This document shows positions 22,806 to 33,136 of a stretch of DNA of 64,000 bases, one piece after another. How positions within the stretch are numbered: the stretch's first letter is position 1; the number at the start of each line of letters is the position of its first letter. The translations under genes and the position numbers were made by a program. Source of the DNA: Neofusicoccum parvum (Eukaryota; Ascomycota; Dothideomycetes; Botryosphaeriales; Botryosphaeriaceae); contig CP087216.1 of the NCBI GenBank assembly GCA_020912385.1, forward strand, positions 2,108,001 through 2,172,000. Reading direction: 5' to 3'. The notes under the pieces were generated by a model. The model had not been told where the DNA came from and made no database searches. It was given only the letters and a program-made list of their open reading frames with translations.

Positions 22806-23411
22806 CAATGCTCTAAGTTAAAGTCAACAAGCGGACGGTACATACCTGAAGATTATGATATTCAAAAGCTAGCTCACTTATCTACAGGAAATGCTATCCC
22901 TGAGGAGCACCATCTCTTTGCTGGCTACATAAGCAGTAAAGCGGAGTATCAAAGTTTCCAACGGTTCATAAAATCAAAGGTGTGGCTCCTCCTGCTGAGG
23001 CGTAAAAGGGTCTCTGAATTAAAGATTGAGTTGGAGAGGATTAACAAACTGGAAAAAACGCTACCGTTATTGACGCGGAATCCTATCAACCCAAGGAAAG
23101 GTGCATCTGGGGACATTTATTTCCCAAGATCCATCATTAAAGCAGTGACACGGATGTTGGCAGCCTTGGTCACGATACCTATCCTACCGGTGCCCGCTAT
23201 TATCCTCAACACTGTCTGTTCGACGCCTATCATATTTATCCTTATCTTCCTGGCAGCGACTTGTTTTGTATCTGCTGTAATAGCCTCACATCTGATAAAC
23301 TTGACCGAGCAATTCGTAGACGGAGCATACGCAGCTGTGCTGATAGTCTTCATTTCTCAAAGTGGTGTTTCAGACGGTTCAAAAGCTGGTGTATTTGGCG
23401 AGCACATGTGA
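22806..23411 (+). pseudogene. Decayed DUF6594-like membrane protein gene
   Basis: A frame open from 22806 to the stop at 23411 (about 200 codons) has no ATG near its start. Its translation still shows the order expected of DUF6594 proteins: an N-terminal segment with PEEHHLFAGYISS and a YQSFQRF helix (the usual IYRRF-type motif), a Leu/Arg/Glu helix (ELERINKLEK), then two C-terminal transmembrane spans that end in DGAYAAVLIVFIS, close to the family's AAYAAVLVVFVG. The middle of the domain (roughly 100 residues) appears missing. The region is more AT-rich than the neighbouring genes. I read this as a 5'-truncated, internally deleted relic. A multi-exon gene with a very short first exon is the alternative. 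Confidence 0.55.
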
Positions 23412-23448
23412 TTTAGTACAAGGGAGGTTATTATTACAAAGGAAGCTC

Positions 23449-25148
23449 TCAAAGTACACGGAAAATAGGATACTCGTCTCCCGCTTCTACAGGAATGATG
23501 TTGAACGCCGCCAGGGAATCGATGTTTTCCGGCTCAAGTGCAACGAACGCCAGCGCGGCATTCTTTTGCTTCGTGCTCACCCGGAAACTTCCCGCTGGCA
23601 GCTCAATCTCCTTCTCGATTGCCTCGGTCGTCAACTTTGCCCTGACAACACCTTCATAGTAAGAGGATTCGAGGACAGCGGATGTGATGTTCAGGACCTC
23701 AACGGTACCGGAGAAGACTTCAGGCAGCTCTTCAACTTCAAGACCGTAAACTTCAAGGCGAGCGGCAACATCCGCCCAAGATCGGGGGATAAGGTACGCC
23801 GCTGGACGCGAGCGGGTCAGGTTGGCAATGGTAGGCGTGGTCCTGTTTTACAGTCAGCACAGTCAAAACTTGCGGCATAAGCAGACTTACGAGTCAAACT
23901 TGACGGGCTGCTGAACAATAGAGCCATTGCTCGCACTGATCATGGCAAACGTCCTGTCCGTCGTCTCCGTGTAGTCCGTAACCACGATATCCTCCCGGCT
24001 CTCAGCAAACCGCTTGATCCCGGCCTCGACCGTCTCATACACCAGCTCAAAGTTCTCCGCCGCCGTCTGCACAATCGCCTCCGCCATCGCCAGCCCCGTC
24101 GCCGTCCTGCGCTTGAAATGCTGATCCGCGATGCCAATCCCGCGCATCTCGCACAGGAACGTGACGCTCTGCGTCAACCCCATGGCATTCCGCCCGATCT
24201 TCCCGTCGCTGCCGGCCTCAGCCAGCGCGATCGGCTCACTCGAGCCCGAAGGCGTGTCGGTCGTGACGTACGGGTCCCAGCGGAGCCCCTGCTCCTCGAG
24301 GCGCGCGGCGATGCGCGCCGCGAACAGGTCTTCGGAGAGCGCGCGGATCGCCCCGTCGATGTTGAGGTTCTTGGCCGCGCTGAACAGCGCGTCCGCCGCC
24401 CACACCAGGTCGCGCGCTGCCCCCTGTCGCCGCGTCGCCGTGAACTCGTGCATGTCGGCCGCGACGTGCGGCGCGAAGGCGGTGAAGAGGCGCTTGATGG
24501 CGCGGGTCTGCGCGCGCGCGAGCTTGATGTGGTCGCGGTTCGGGTCGTAGTTGGTCGCCAGCGTGCGCTGGAAGTAGGCCACGCCGTCGGGGTTGTAGCG
24601 CGGCAGGACGAGCACGTCGAGGTTGGTGAGGAGCGTGTCGGCCCAGGTTTGGTTCGCGTCGAGCTTGCCGAGGAGGGCGAGGAGGGATTGGTCGCCGGCG
24701 GGCTCGTTGCCGTGGACGCCGCCTTGGAGCCAGACGCGCAGCTTTTTGGTGGTGTTGGTGGTGGGGGAGGACAGGAGGACGTAGGGGAATGAGCGGCCTT
24801 CTTCGGATTGGAAGTCGGCGGCGGAGTAGCTCATCCATTCGTTCCTGTCGGCGAGAAAGCGGAGGAAGGAATCTGGAATGCGGTCAGGACGTGTTCTGGG
24901 TGTTCGATTGTGGCAGGCAAAATACCAAGCTCGGCATCGTCGGTTGGCCCCTCGGTGCCGTTGACAAAAGCTGCGGGGATGGTTTCCGGGGAAAGGAATG
25001 CAGGGGCCAGCAAGGTGGTGTTGGGGCTGGGGAACTGTGCGGCCAGGACATTCGGATCCTTGCGGGTTGTGACGTGGTTGTTGCCGTACGTCGCAGCCTC
25101 GACCGAGCCCACGGCAGCAAGGCCGAGCCAGAACAGAGGGTTCAGCAT
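23449..25148 (-). CDS. Secreted M14-family zinc carboxypeptidase
   Basis: Exons 25148-24926, 24872-23891 and 23842-23449 give 532 aa (introns 53 and 48 nt). The ATG at 25148 starts directly with a signal peptide ([18 protein letters not shown]). An ATG 90 bp upstream (25238) would add 30 residues and bury it, so the downstream start is preferred. The peptidase domain begins near residue 88. The zinc ligands are the HxxE of [10 protein letters not shown] (about 128 and 131) and a later His in AADMHEF (about 224). [11 protein letters not shown] is the family's substrate-binding Asn/Arg region. The C-terminal domain of about 130 residues is beta-rich with no motif recognised. Family knowledge: M14 enzymes remove C-terminal residues, and the secreted ones act in protein nutrition. 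The promoter region is shared with the CVNH gene. Confidence 0.86.
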
Positions 25149-26142
25149 ATCGAGAACACTCGCGGCTGCAGCCAATTGAAGGGAGTGCTGGGTGGAAAGC
25201 CAGGTATCCCGGGCCTTGTCGAGCAGCAGCTCCGCCATTGTGCGGGGCGGATGGTGGTATTTTATGTGCCCGCTAGCGTAACGTCATCACGTATCTTGGA
25301 AGCGGGATGTATCTCGAATGCCGAGAGCAATCGATAAAACGCGCGTTGTGAGGAGGCTCCAAATGAACACCAAGAGTGGCAGTCTTGGGACCTACTGGAA
25401 CCAGTAAGGACGCCAAGCAGTCAAGAGTGGTACAGGTCGGGCCAGATTGGAGCTGCCGATGGGCTGATCTTTAAAGGCCGCTGGATGGCAGTTCGGGGGC
25501 AGAGCTAAACAGCAGTCACCACCAGCAACACCCACGGAAGGCGGGAGTTGAAGTTTGTTTCCTGTCATGGCATTACAGTTTGGCTAGTCTGCTGGGGTTG
25601 CTCCGGCCGGTGGACGTCGGGCAGCCCTCCCGCGGAGTCGCGACGCGGCAAACCAAGCAACGACTCGCGGGCCTTTCGTGCAGCAGAGCACAGAGAAAGA
25701 GATGGATCGAAGGGGCAGCCAGACACGTGACTGGGGCAGAGCAGCGAACAGGACGCAGCGGCAAAGACTTTCGGACGTTTCCTCCCTCCCGAGAGTGCGG
25801 CCGGGCGGCACAGCCACAAATGCCGTTAGCCGGATGCACAGATGCGCAGACGATCACGGCAGCAACTGGCGTCAGGCTCCGCCCCGCACAGCCACAACTA
25901 ACGCATGTTTGGCTCGGTGGGGTTTCAGGTGAGCTGGCGACAGACGCTGCGAGAGGTTTGTATAGATTGACACTTCAGCGTGCATTGAGTCAGCCCGCAG
26001 CCAGTCCGTGCCGGCTTCCGCCAGCGCCGTGCTTAAAGGCTGCGCTGGTCCGCCGCTGGGCCAGCAGTCAGCAAGCTCCACCTCAGCTCGCTGCTGCCCC
26101 TCCATCCCCCTCACTCACTCCCCACCCCGCCCAGCCGCCAGC
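25149..26142. other. Divergent intergenic region
   Basis: About 1 kb lies between the M14 peptidase and CVNH start codons and must contain both promoters. Overlapping Arg/Ala-rich open frames on both strands look non-coding. No TATA element was identified with confidence. Confidence 0.5.
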
Positions 26143-27222
26143 ATGGGAAACCACCCGTCCGCCGTGGCCGATGACGGCCAGAGCTCCATCCACCGCCAGT
26201 CGTACACCGTCCGCGGCGACCTGTACGCCCGCTCCATCACCGCCTCCACCATCAACGCCCGCATCATCTACGCCCGCCGCATCACATGCCAGAAGGCGCA
26301 GATCTCACGCCAGGAGCCCCTGCTCCCCCACAACTACCCCGACCCGCCTCACCGCTCCATCACAGCCCACACCCTCAGCGCCGACGCCATCTACGCCGAT
26401 GAGGTCAACGTCAAGACCCTGCGTGCCTACGACGTCTGCGTCGGCCAGGGCGAGCAATGGCGCGCCAAGCACATCGAGTGGCAGGACCCCAACCAGGTCG
26501 GCTGGGACGGCAAGGAGGACGACGAGTCGGACGCGTCCGACGCCGACAGCGACGGCGAGCGCAGCAAGGACGAGGACCGCGCCCGCCGGAAGAAGATGAT
26601 GGCCTTCGGCGCCGCCGGCGCCCTGGGCGTGGCCATCGGCGGCGCCGCCCTGGCCTACAGCCACCACAAGAAGCACGAGAAGGAGGACGAAGAGGAGAAG
26701 AAGAAGAAGGAGGAGGAGGAGCTGCGGAAGCGCCAGGAGCAGGAGAAGCAGCAGCAGCAACAGCAACAACACCAGCAGCAGCAGCAACACCACCAGGGCG
26801 GCCCGCCGCCCCAGCAGCCCGTCCACCACCAGCCACCCCCTCAGCAGCACAACGACTCCCACGCCGGCCACCACGAGAAGATGCACGGCGGCAACTACCA
26901 CCTGTCGTCGCGCAACCCGCGGCTGTGGTCGGACGGCAACCACTGCTTCCTGATCGCCGAGTGCGACGCCGGGCAGGGCCGGTGGCAGGAGTCGCGCATC
27001 GACCTGGACAACATCGTCACCAACGCCGACGGCGAGTTCCGCTGGGTGCGGCCCGGCCAGCCCGGCAACTTCAGCGGCTCGGCCGCCAAGTGGGAGATTG
27101 TCGACAGTGGTAATGTCATGGTGGCCGACCTGCGCAAGGTCGACGGCTCGTGGCACCGCCGCCGCTTCGTGCTGTCGGACAAGATCGGCAACGAGTGGGG
27201 CCAGCTGAAGTACCTTGGTTAG
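26143..27222 (+). CDS. CVNH (cyanovirin-N homology) lectin-like protein with myristoylation site, membrane-like segment and poly-Q linker
   Basis: A single exon encodes 359 aa. It starts MGNHPS, which satisfies the N-myristoylation pattern (Gly2, Ser6). Residues about 20-105 contain repeated short units (xxARSITASTIN, IIYARRIT, SITAHTLSADAIYADEVN) that look like a beta-solenoid-type repeat. An acidic tract follows, then a glycine/alanine-rich hydrophobic stretch at about 149-166 (FGAAGALGVAIGGAALAYS). A Lys/Glu helix comes next, a Gln/His/Pro-rich linker encoded by CAG/CAA repeats (about 195-245), and finally a CVNH domain (about 250-357: YHLSSRNPRLW, IDLDNIVTNADGEFRWV). Family knowledge: CVNH domains bind mannose-rich glycans and some fungal ones are multidomain. 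The combination with a lipid anchor and solenoid-like N-terminus is unfamiliar to me. There is no signal peptide. Confidence 0.82.
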   Translation: MGNHPSAVADDGQSSIHRQSYTVRGDLYARSITASTINARIIYARRITCQKAQISRQEPLLPHNYPDPPHRSITAHTLSADAIYADEVNVKTLRAYDVCVGQGEQWRAKHIEWQDPNQVGWDGKEDDESDASDADSDGERSKDEDRARRKKMMAFGAAGALGVAIGGAALAYSHHKKHEKEDEEEKKKKEEEELRKRQEQEKQQQQQQQHQQQQQHHQGGPPPQQPVHHQPPPQQHNDSHAGHHEKMHGGNYHLSSRNPRLWSDGNHCFLIAECDAGQGRWQESRIDLDNIVTNADGEFRWVRPGQPGNFSGSAAKWEIVDSGNVMVADLRKVDGSWHRRRFVLSDKIGNEWGQLKYLG

Positions 27223-27374
27223 CGGTGGTTGTTTTCCTTCCTCTTGGGTCATCTTGGTCGTGGCGGGTCAACGAAAATGCAGAAAATGTTCGACGTGCAG
27301 GCGACGCATCTCTTTTAGCTCAGCGTAGCATACAACGGAATCAAAAGCAACTTGAACTGCCTGCCTCCCCCCCG

Positions 27375-29376
27375 CTACACCCTCTCCACGTGCACCGCCC
27401 CGTCCTGCTTCTTGACATCTGCCGCCGCCGCCGCCGCCGCCGCCGGCTCCTCGTCCAGCGCCATCTTGTCGTACACGTCGTGCCGCACCTTCTGCTCCTC
27501 GGTGGGGTAGGCGCGGCGGAACATGGTCCAGAGCGGGTGCGCGAACAGGTCGTCCATGGACTCGATGCTGCGGCCCTTGAGCTCGGGCATGCAGAAGTAG
27601 ACGAAGACCACGCCGATGTACGTCAGCACCGCGTACAGCAGGAACGTGCCGTACCCCAGGTGCGTCATCATCGACGGCGTCGCCTTGGTGATGCCGTAGT
27701 CGACGATCCAGTTGACGAAGAGGCACTGGCGGGGGTTAGCCTGGTGGTGGGGAGGGGAGGGATGGGGTGCTCACGAAGGCCATGCAGACGGAGCGGATGC
27801 GCGCGGGGAAGATCTCGGCGGCGACGACGTACGGCGCGACGGACCACCCGAACGACCAGCCGAAGGCGTAGAGGTAGATCCTGTGGGAGGCGTGTGTGAG
27901 CAGTCGCACTCAGTGTGTCGGGAAAGGGGAGCTCACCAGATGATGCCGACGATGCCGCCGGCTTCGGTGCCGTGGTGCGCGGACGGGTTGCCGAACCGCA
28001 CGTACAGCGCGATGTAGAGCATGGCCGTCGCCTGGATGAAGGCGCCGACCATCAGCGGCCGCCGCCGGCCCACGCGGTCGACGATCACGGCCACGTAGAG
28101 GATCGTGGTGGCCAGCTTGACGAGTCCGTACACCCCCGTCGTCAGCAGCGTCGTCGAGCCGCCCTTGACGCCGATCATCTCGAAGATGTCCGGGGCGAAG
28201 TAGTTGAGGCTGTCGGTTCCGGTGAACTTGTGGAAGAGGAAGAGCGTCACGGCGAGGAAGAAGCGGCGCGTGTTGCTGCGGATGGTGAAGATGTCCTTGA
28301 TCACCAGCCAGTAGTTGTGGCCTGGTTCGTCAGTGAAGAGCTTGGAGATCGCGAGAGTGGTACGCACCGGCACGCAGTTCCTGCTCCGCGTCCACCTGGG
28401 CGCAGACTTCCATGTACTCCTGCTGGACGTACTGGTGGTGTGCTGGTAGTCCTCGGAGGGTGCACAGGTTCTTCAGGCCCTGTTCCCTCTTTCCCCTGGC
28501 GATGAGCGCACGTGGAGTCTCAAGTACGACTGGCACGGTCAGCAGGGAGACAAAAAGATGGGGGATTCAACATACACCACATCATGAGGAACATGAAGCC
28601 ACCTGGGATGATCTGGATGGACATGGAAAGTTTCCACTGCAGGTTGTTCAGGTGGATGGTATCCGAGTTCCACTTCGAAACGCCGTAGTTGATCCAGAAG
28701 GCCAGCGACAGGGCGAGGATGATCATGAGGTTGTAGAGCGTGGTCAGGGATCCACGGACTGACTTTGGAGAGTTCTCAGCGAGGTACTGCGGCGCCAACA
28801 TGGACATGCCACCGATGGCGATGCCAGCGATCAGGCGGCCTGCGTAGAAAACGCCGAGGTTGGCGATCTCCTGCATCGTTGCGCCGATGAGAAAGCAGAA
28901 GCCGAAGATGAGCATCGAGTTCTTGCGTCCAAGGAAATCGGAGGATGGAGCAGCAAGCAGAGCCTGTTCAGTGGTAAGCATGCATTCTCGTGGACTGGAA
29001 ACAGTGGTTGGCTTACCCCTGCGGAACCCCCAGCAGCCACTGCGCACTTGTCAGCTTGATTCTACCACAGGGACTGAGCTCTTACTCATCGCCGCAATGT
29101 CTCCCTCTGCACTCTCAAGTCAGTTTCCAGCATACGCTTCATGGATTCGCAGCTCTCACCTCTTTTATCGGCTTCATCTGCGCTTAAAGTGTCCAGGCCA
29201 AAGGCGTGCCTGAAGCTGGGCAGTGTCAAGACGCCGCCAATATTACCCTGGTCGAAACCATAGGAGCAGCCAGCCCACGCAACGGTGACGGTGAGTAGCA
29301 GCAGCCTGGAGTTGAAAATCTGCCTGGGGTCGGACTTCCACTCCGGCGAGGCCCAGATCGAAGTTCCGCCGCCCAT
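27375..29376 (-). CDS. Sugar-porter MFS transporter 1
   Basis: Eight exons (29376-29160, 29106-29086, 29039-29017, 28963-28576, 28529-28368, 28321-27937, 27880-27775, 27725-27375) encode 550 aa. Seven short introns (46-56 nt) restore a single frame. Two consecutive micro-exons of 21 and 23 nt lie after the first transmembrane span. The product has twelve predicted spans with sugar-porter signatures: GYSYGFDQGNIGG-like TM1 (SYGFDQGNIGG), the loop DFLGRKNSM, AGIAIGGMSML, a PESPR-type sequence altered to LETPRAL, DRVGRRRPLM and PELKGRSIESMDDLF at the end. Family knowledge: H+-coupled uptake of sugars, quinate or similar. It is divergent from the BNR enzyme gene, which suggests that this transporter imports that pathway's substrate (inference). 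Confidence 0.85.
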
Positions 29377-29874
29377 GGTGAAGTCTGCGGAGAGGGTGCG
29401 GGTGGATGTTGAGAAAGAAGCTCACGCCAATTCGTCGACAAGAGCGCTACTTTCCTCCGCGGCGAGCTTGCCAGATCCCAGGCTTGCTTTTATTTGAACA
29501 GCGATAAGGCCCAAGACGCGCCTCTTTCCCCGGATCTGCAAACCCCAGACCGTCTCGTTTCCCCCACCTCCGCTTTCCCCGCAATTTCTTTTTCCCCCAG
29601 CACACCGCGTGGTCCTGCTGGCTCGGACTTCTCACCGAGAACCACGGCCGCCGCCGCTTCCTTCGCGCTCGGCAGACCCGAGCTTGCAACGGCGCGCCGG
29701 GGGCCCACCAGCCCCGTAATCCCCTCTCGATGTCCGGCCGCGCAGAAGTCCAGCCATCGGCAACTGCGCGGCGGGAAGTGAGCTGATAAGCGGCGGCGCT
29801 CCCACGCACGCAGGCTGTGCTCGACGGGGCCGACCAATAGCCAGCGCACCATCTCCTGATCCACCCACCCGGCC
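29377..29874. other. Shared promoter of MFS transporter 1 and BNR enzyme
   Basis: The 498 bp between the divergent start codons must contain both promoters, consistent with co-regulation. The region has several CGG/CCG triplets of the kind bound by Zn2Cys6 factors (for example around 29750-29775), but spacing alone does not prove a site. Confidence 0.5.
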
Positions 29875-31047
29875 ATGGCAGCATTCCACGAGGACCTCCG
29901 GACGGTGTCGGCGTCGCCGGCGCGGGCCGAGGCGTTCCTGCCCACGACGACGGTGCAGGCGCACGCGTCCAACCTGCTGCGGCTGGCCGACGGCACGCTG
30001 CTGTGCGCCTGGTTCGGCGGCTCGCAGGAGGGCTGCGCCGACATCTCCATCCACCTGTCGCGGCTGGCGCCGGGGGCGCGCGCGTGGGCCGCCCCGCCGC
30101 AGCGCGTGTCCGACGACGCCGCCCGCAGCGAGCAGAACCCCGTGCTGTTCGCCGCGCCGGACTCCCCCAACGAGCTCTGGCTGCTGTACACGGCGCAGCC
30201 GGCCGGCCACCAGAACCGCGCCGTCGTGCAGAAGCGCGTCTCCACCGACGCCGGCGCCACCTGGACCGCGGCCTCCCAGCTGTTCCCCGAGGTGGGCGCG
30301 TTCGTCCGCCAGCCGCTCGTCGTGCTCGACGACGGCACCTGGGTGCTGCCCATCTGGTACTGCCGCGCCCCGCCCGGCTTCCAGTGGACCGGCAGCGACG
30401 ACGTGTCCGCCGTGCGCTTCTCGTCCGACCGCGGCGCCTCCTGGGCCGAGCGGCCCGTCCCCGCCAGCGCCGGCTGCGTGCACATGAACATCAGGAGGGT
30501 TCCTGACGGCTCCTACCTCGCCTTCTTCCGCAGCCGCTGGGCCGACCGCGTCTACCGCTCCACCTCGCCAAACGGCCTCGACTGGTCCCCGCCCGCCCCG
30601 ACGGTGCTGCCGAACCCGAATTCTGGGATTGCGTTTGATGTCCTGCCGAGTGGCCGCGTCGCGCTGGTGTTCAACGACTCGGCCGCCTCGCCCGATATGC
30701 GCCGCCGCGAGGGCTTGTACGACGACATCACGCCCGAGGCCGAGAAGCTGCGCAACCAGCCGGCCGTGGGCGGGAGGGAGGCCATCTGGGGCACGCCGAG
30801 GAAGGCGCTGTCGTTTGGCGTGTCGGATGATCTGGGGCTCAGCTGGACCTGGAGCGTGCTGGAGGAGACGGATGGGTACTGCATGACGAACAACTCGAAG
30901 GATAAGATCAACAGAGAGGCGAGCTATCCGAGCATCGTGGCTGCGGAGGATGGGGAGGTGCATGTGGCGTATACTTATTTCCGGCAGAGGATCAAGTATG
31001 TGAGGATTACGGAGGAGTTTGCGCTTTCGAAGCCGGTGAAGGCGTAG
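29875..31047 (+). CDS. BNR/sialidase-fold beta-propeller enzyme (PL42 or GH33-like), no signal peptide
   Basis: A single exon encodes 390 aa without signal peptide. It carries beta-propeller (BNR/Asp-box) repeats: STDAGATW, SSDRGASW, SDDLGLSW. Conserved stretches include HASNLLRLADGTLLCAWFGG near residue 30, SEQNPVLF, WLLYTAQ, FVRQPLVVLDDG, GCVHMNIRRV, FFRSRWADRVYRST and YPSIVAAEDGEVHVAYTYFR. These make it a member of the BNR_2 group that databases call sialidase-like. I recall that fungal proteins of this kind include L-rhamnose-alpha-1,4-D-glucuronate lyases (family PL42), while true GH33 sialidases share the fold. I cannot separate the two by eye, although no FRIP motif is evident. Context (two sugar transporters, KDG-type aldolase, dehydrogenase) favours the uronate route. 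Intronless and strikingly like bacterial homologues, so transfer is possible. Confidence 0.75.
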   Translation: MAAFHEDLRTVSASPARAEAFLPTTTVQAHASNLLRLADGTLLCAWFGGSQEGCADISIHLSRLAPGARAWAAPPQRVSDDAARSEQNPVLFAAPDSPNELWLLYTAQPAGHQNRAVVQKRVSTDAGATWTAASQLFPEVGAFVRQPLVVLDDGTWVLPIWYCRAPPGFQWTGSDDVSAVRFSSDRGASWAERPVPASAGCVHMNIRRVPDGSYLAFFRSRWADRVYRSTSPNGLDWSPPAPTVLPNPNSGIAFDVLPSGRVALVFNDSAASPDMRRREGLYDDITPEAEKLRNQPAVGGREAIWGTPRKALSFGVSDDLGLSWTWSVLEETDGYCMTNNSKDKINREASYPSIVAAEDGEVHVAYTYFRQRIKYVRITEEFALSKPVKA

Positions 31048-31237
31048 TGTGGTGGGTTGCAGAAGGAAGGGCGGTGCAGGAGAAGCGATGCGGCTGATAC
31101 GGCGTATGAAATTAATATGATACTTGGATAAGGAGGCGAAGTGTTCCTCCAGTAAATCTCCATAACAGTTAAAATACCAAGATGATTCCAACCACCGACC
31201 ACCAAGCTTCGTCTCAAGCCATGCTCCTCACAAACCC

Positions 31238-32251
31238 TCACGCACCATCCACAACCCACCGTCCCCCCACCGCCCTCCCCCCCTTAAGCCCTCTCCTCGC
31301 CCACCCCTCCTCCACCGCCGCAAACAACGCCTCCCCCACCTCCTCCACCCCATACCTCCTCACAACCCCCTGCCCGCCCTCCCCCCGCACCCACTCCACA
31401 AACGCCCTCACCTCCTCCCCCGCCCCCGGCGCATACAACGCATAGCAGCTATTCATCAACCCATCCCCGCCCCCCTCCGGCTCGCAAAACACCCCCACCC
31501 CGCCCCCCACCGCCCCCGTCCACACCTGCCGCAGCAGCGTCGACCGATCCGTCACCACATACGCCCCCGCCGCCCCCGCCGCCCGCAGCGCCTCCGCCGG
31601 GCCCCGCTCGCTCTGCGCGTACCAGTCCGCGTCCGCAGCGCCTTCCCACGGCGCCCGCCCCGCGTCCGCCCACAGCGCGCGCTCCCGCGCCGTCGTCGCC
31701 GACCCGTCCGCGCGGCTGTGGAAAAGCGCGTGCGCGTCCGCGATGCGGGCGAGCGCCGCGGACGGCGTGGGTGCGGACCGGATGCCGGCGGGGTCGGAGC
31801 GCGGCCCGGCGAGGACGAAGTGGTCGTGGAAGACGGGGCCGAAGGTGTGCGACCAGCCTTCGGCGGCGGCGAGGGCGGCGGCGCCGGGCTCGTAGGTGAG
31901 GGCCAGGTCGATGTGGGCGGCGTGGAGGGCGAGTTGGGTGTTGCGGGAGTGGTTGCGGGTCCAGGTGATGGAGTGGGGGGTGGGGAGGGTGGAGAGGTAG
32001 GTTGTTGAGAGGGCGCGGAGGAGGCCGGTTGCGCCTAGAGGGGGTTAGGTGGGTGGGTGGAGGGAGGGGGGGAGGGGGAGGTACCGGCGCCGCCGTTGCT
32101 GTGGAGGGGGGTGTTAGATGATGGAGTGCGGTTGATGTGGTTGAGGTTAGAGAAAATACCCTATGCGTAGTAGGACAGGTCCTGTGCCGTAGGTTTCTGT
32201 GGGGGTTGTTTCAATCTCGCCGTGGGCAACGAGGGCTGTTTTTGGTGGCAT
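31238..32251 (-). CDS. PBP-like (TupA/tungstate-type) solute-binding domain protein
   Basis: Exons 32251-32160, 32098-32085 (only 14 nt) and 32034-31238 encode 300 aa. Splicing creates the motif RIGNGGAGATGLLRAL, the ligand-binding start of PBP-like tungstate/molybdate-type proteins. Later family features are WTRNHSRNTQLAL, DLALTYEP, HDHFVLAGPRSDPA, DADWYAQSERGPAEAL, AYVVTDRSTLLRQ and a C-terminal FVEWVRGEGGQGVVRRYG. There is no signal peptide or anchor at the N-terminus, so a cytosolic location is likely, which is odd for a fold known from periplasmic transport. Ligand unknown: an anion or sugar acid are both open. It lies head to tail with the aldolase and converges with the BNR gene. The 5' part uses C-ending codons and the 3' part G-ending codons. 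Confidence 0.75.
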
Positions 32252-32468
32252 TGTCGTTCACTTTCTACAGACAGGTCTGGTAGGTTTCTTCTAGATACAA
32301 TAGGCTCAATGCCTTGATGCCGCCAGAACAGCGGCGGAGGTGTAGTTGCGGTCTGTCGCACATGGCGGGGAGACACACTAAGCCCGATGAGGGAATGCCG
32401 AAGCATCAAAAGCCGACCGAGTCAAACGCCGACGTGGTATGGGATTTATTCTTCTCCGCGACGCGCAG

Positions 32469-33095
32469 CTACGCGCCATTCGCCTTCCCCGACTGCTTGA
32501 TCTTCTCCGGGATCGCCGCCTCGTCCGCCTCCAGCACAGCCATGGTCTCGACGGTCCACTTGCAAAACGGCTCCTTGGGCTCGAGGTAGGGCTTGCGCGG
32601 GGCGAAGGTCTTGCTGTCGGCCAGCCCCAGCTTCGCGCGGCCCACGAACCACCACGCGCCGTACTTGGTGGCGGCCAGGCCCTTCTTGCACGCCCACTCG
32701 GCGTTGGCCACCACCTGCTGCAGCCGCCGCGCCTCGGCCGCGTCGCCCGCCGCCCACAGGTCGTAGATGCGCGCCGTCGCGCGCGGGAACACGTTGGCCA
32801 GCCCCGTCACGCACCCCACCCCGCCCGCCTCCAGCGTCGCCACCAGGTAGTCCGACGACCCCCCGAACACCGAGAACTGCGCTGGTGTGAACTTTGAGGC
32901 GAGCCGCACCACTTTGCCCACGTTGCCGCACGTCAGCTTCACCCCGACGATGTTGGGGTGCGCTGCCAGCGCCGTCAGCTGGTCTGAGTCGAGGTCGATG
33001 CCGCCCGTGACGCCGGGGAACTGTGGGGAGCGTCAGTTTGGGGGCTCAGCTTGGACCGTCCTGGTTTTCGGTGGATGGGTATGTGGCGTATGATG

Positions 33096-33136
<41 letters not shown>

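Noticed and set aside
24118..24838. Plus- and minus-strand alternative frames over the M14 peptidase
   Set aside because: Arg/Ala/Val-rich shadows; zinc ligands and substrate motifs fix the real frame.
26143..27222. CVNH gene as a virus-derived or antiviral gene
   Set aside because: CVNH is a normal cellular fungal lectin family; nothing viral is seen.
29490..31191. Minus-strand frames of 333 and 519 codons opposite the BNR gene
   Set aside because: No motif on the minus strand, while the plus strand shows Asp-box repeats and conserved blocks.
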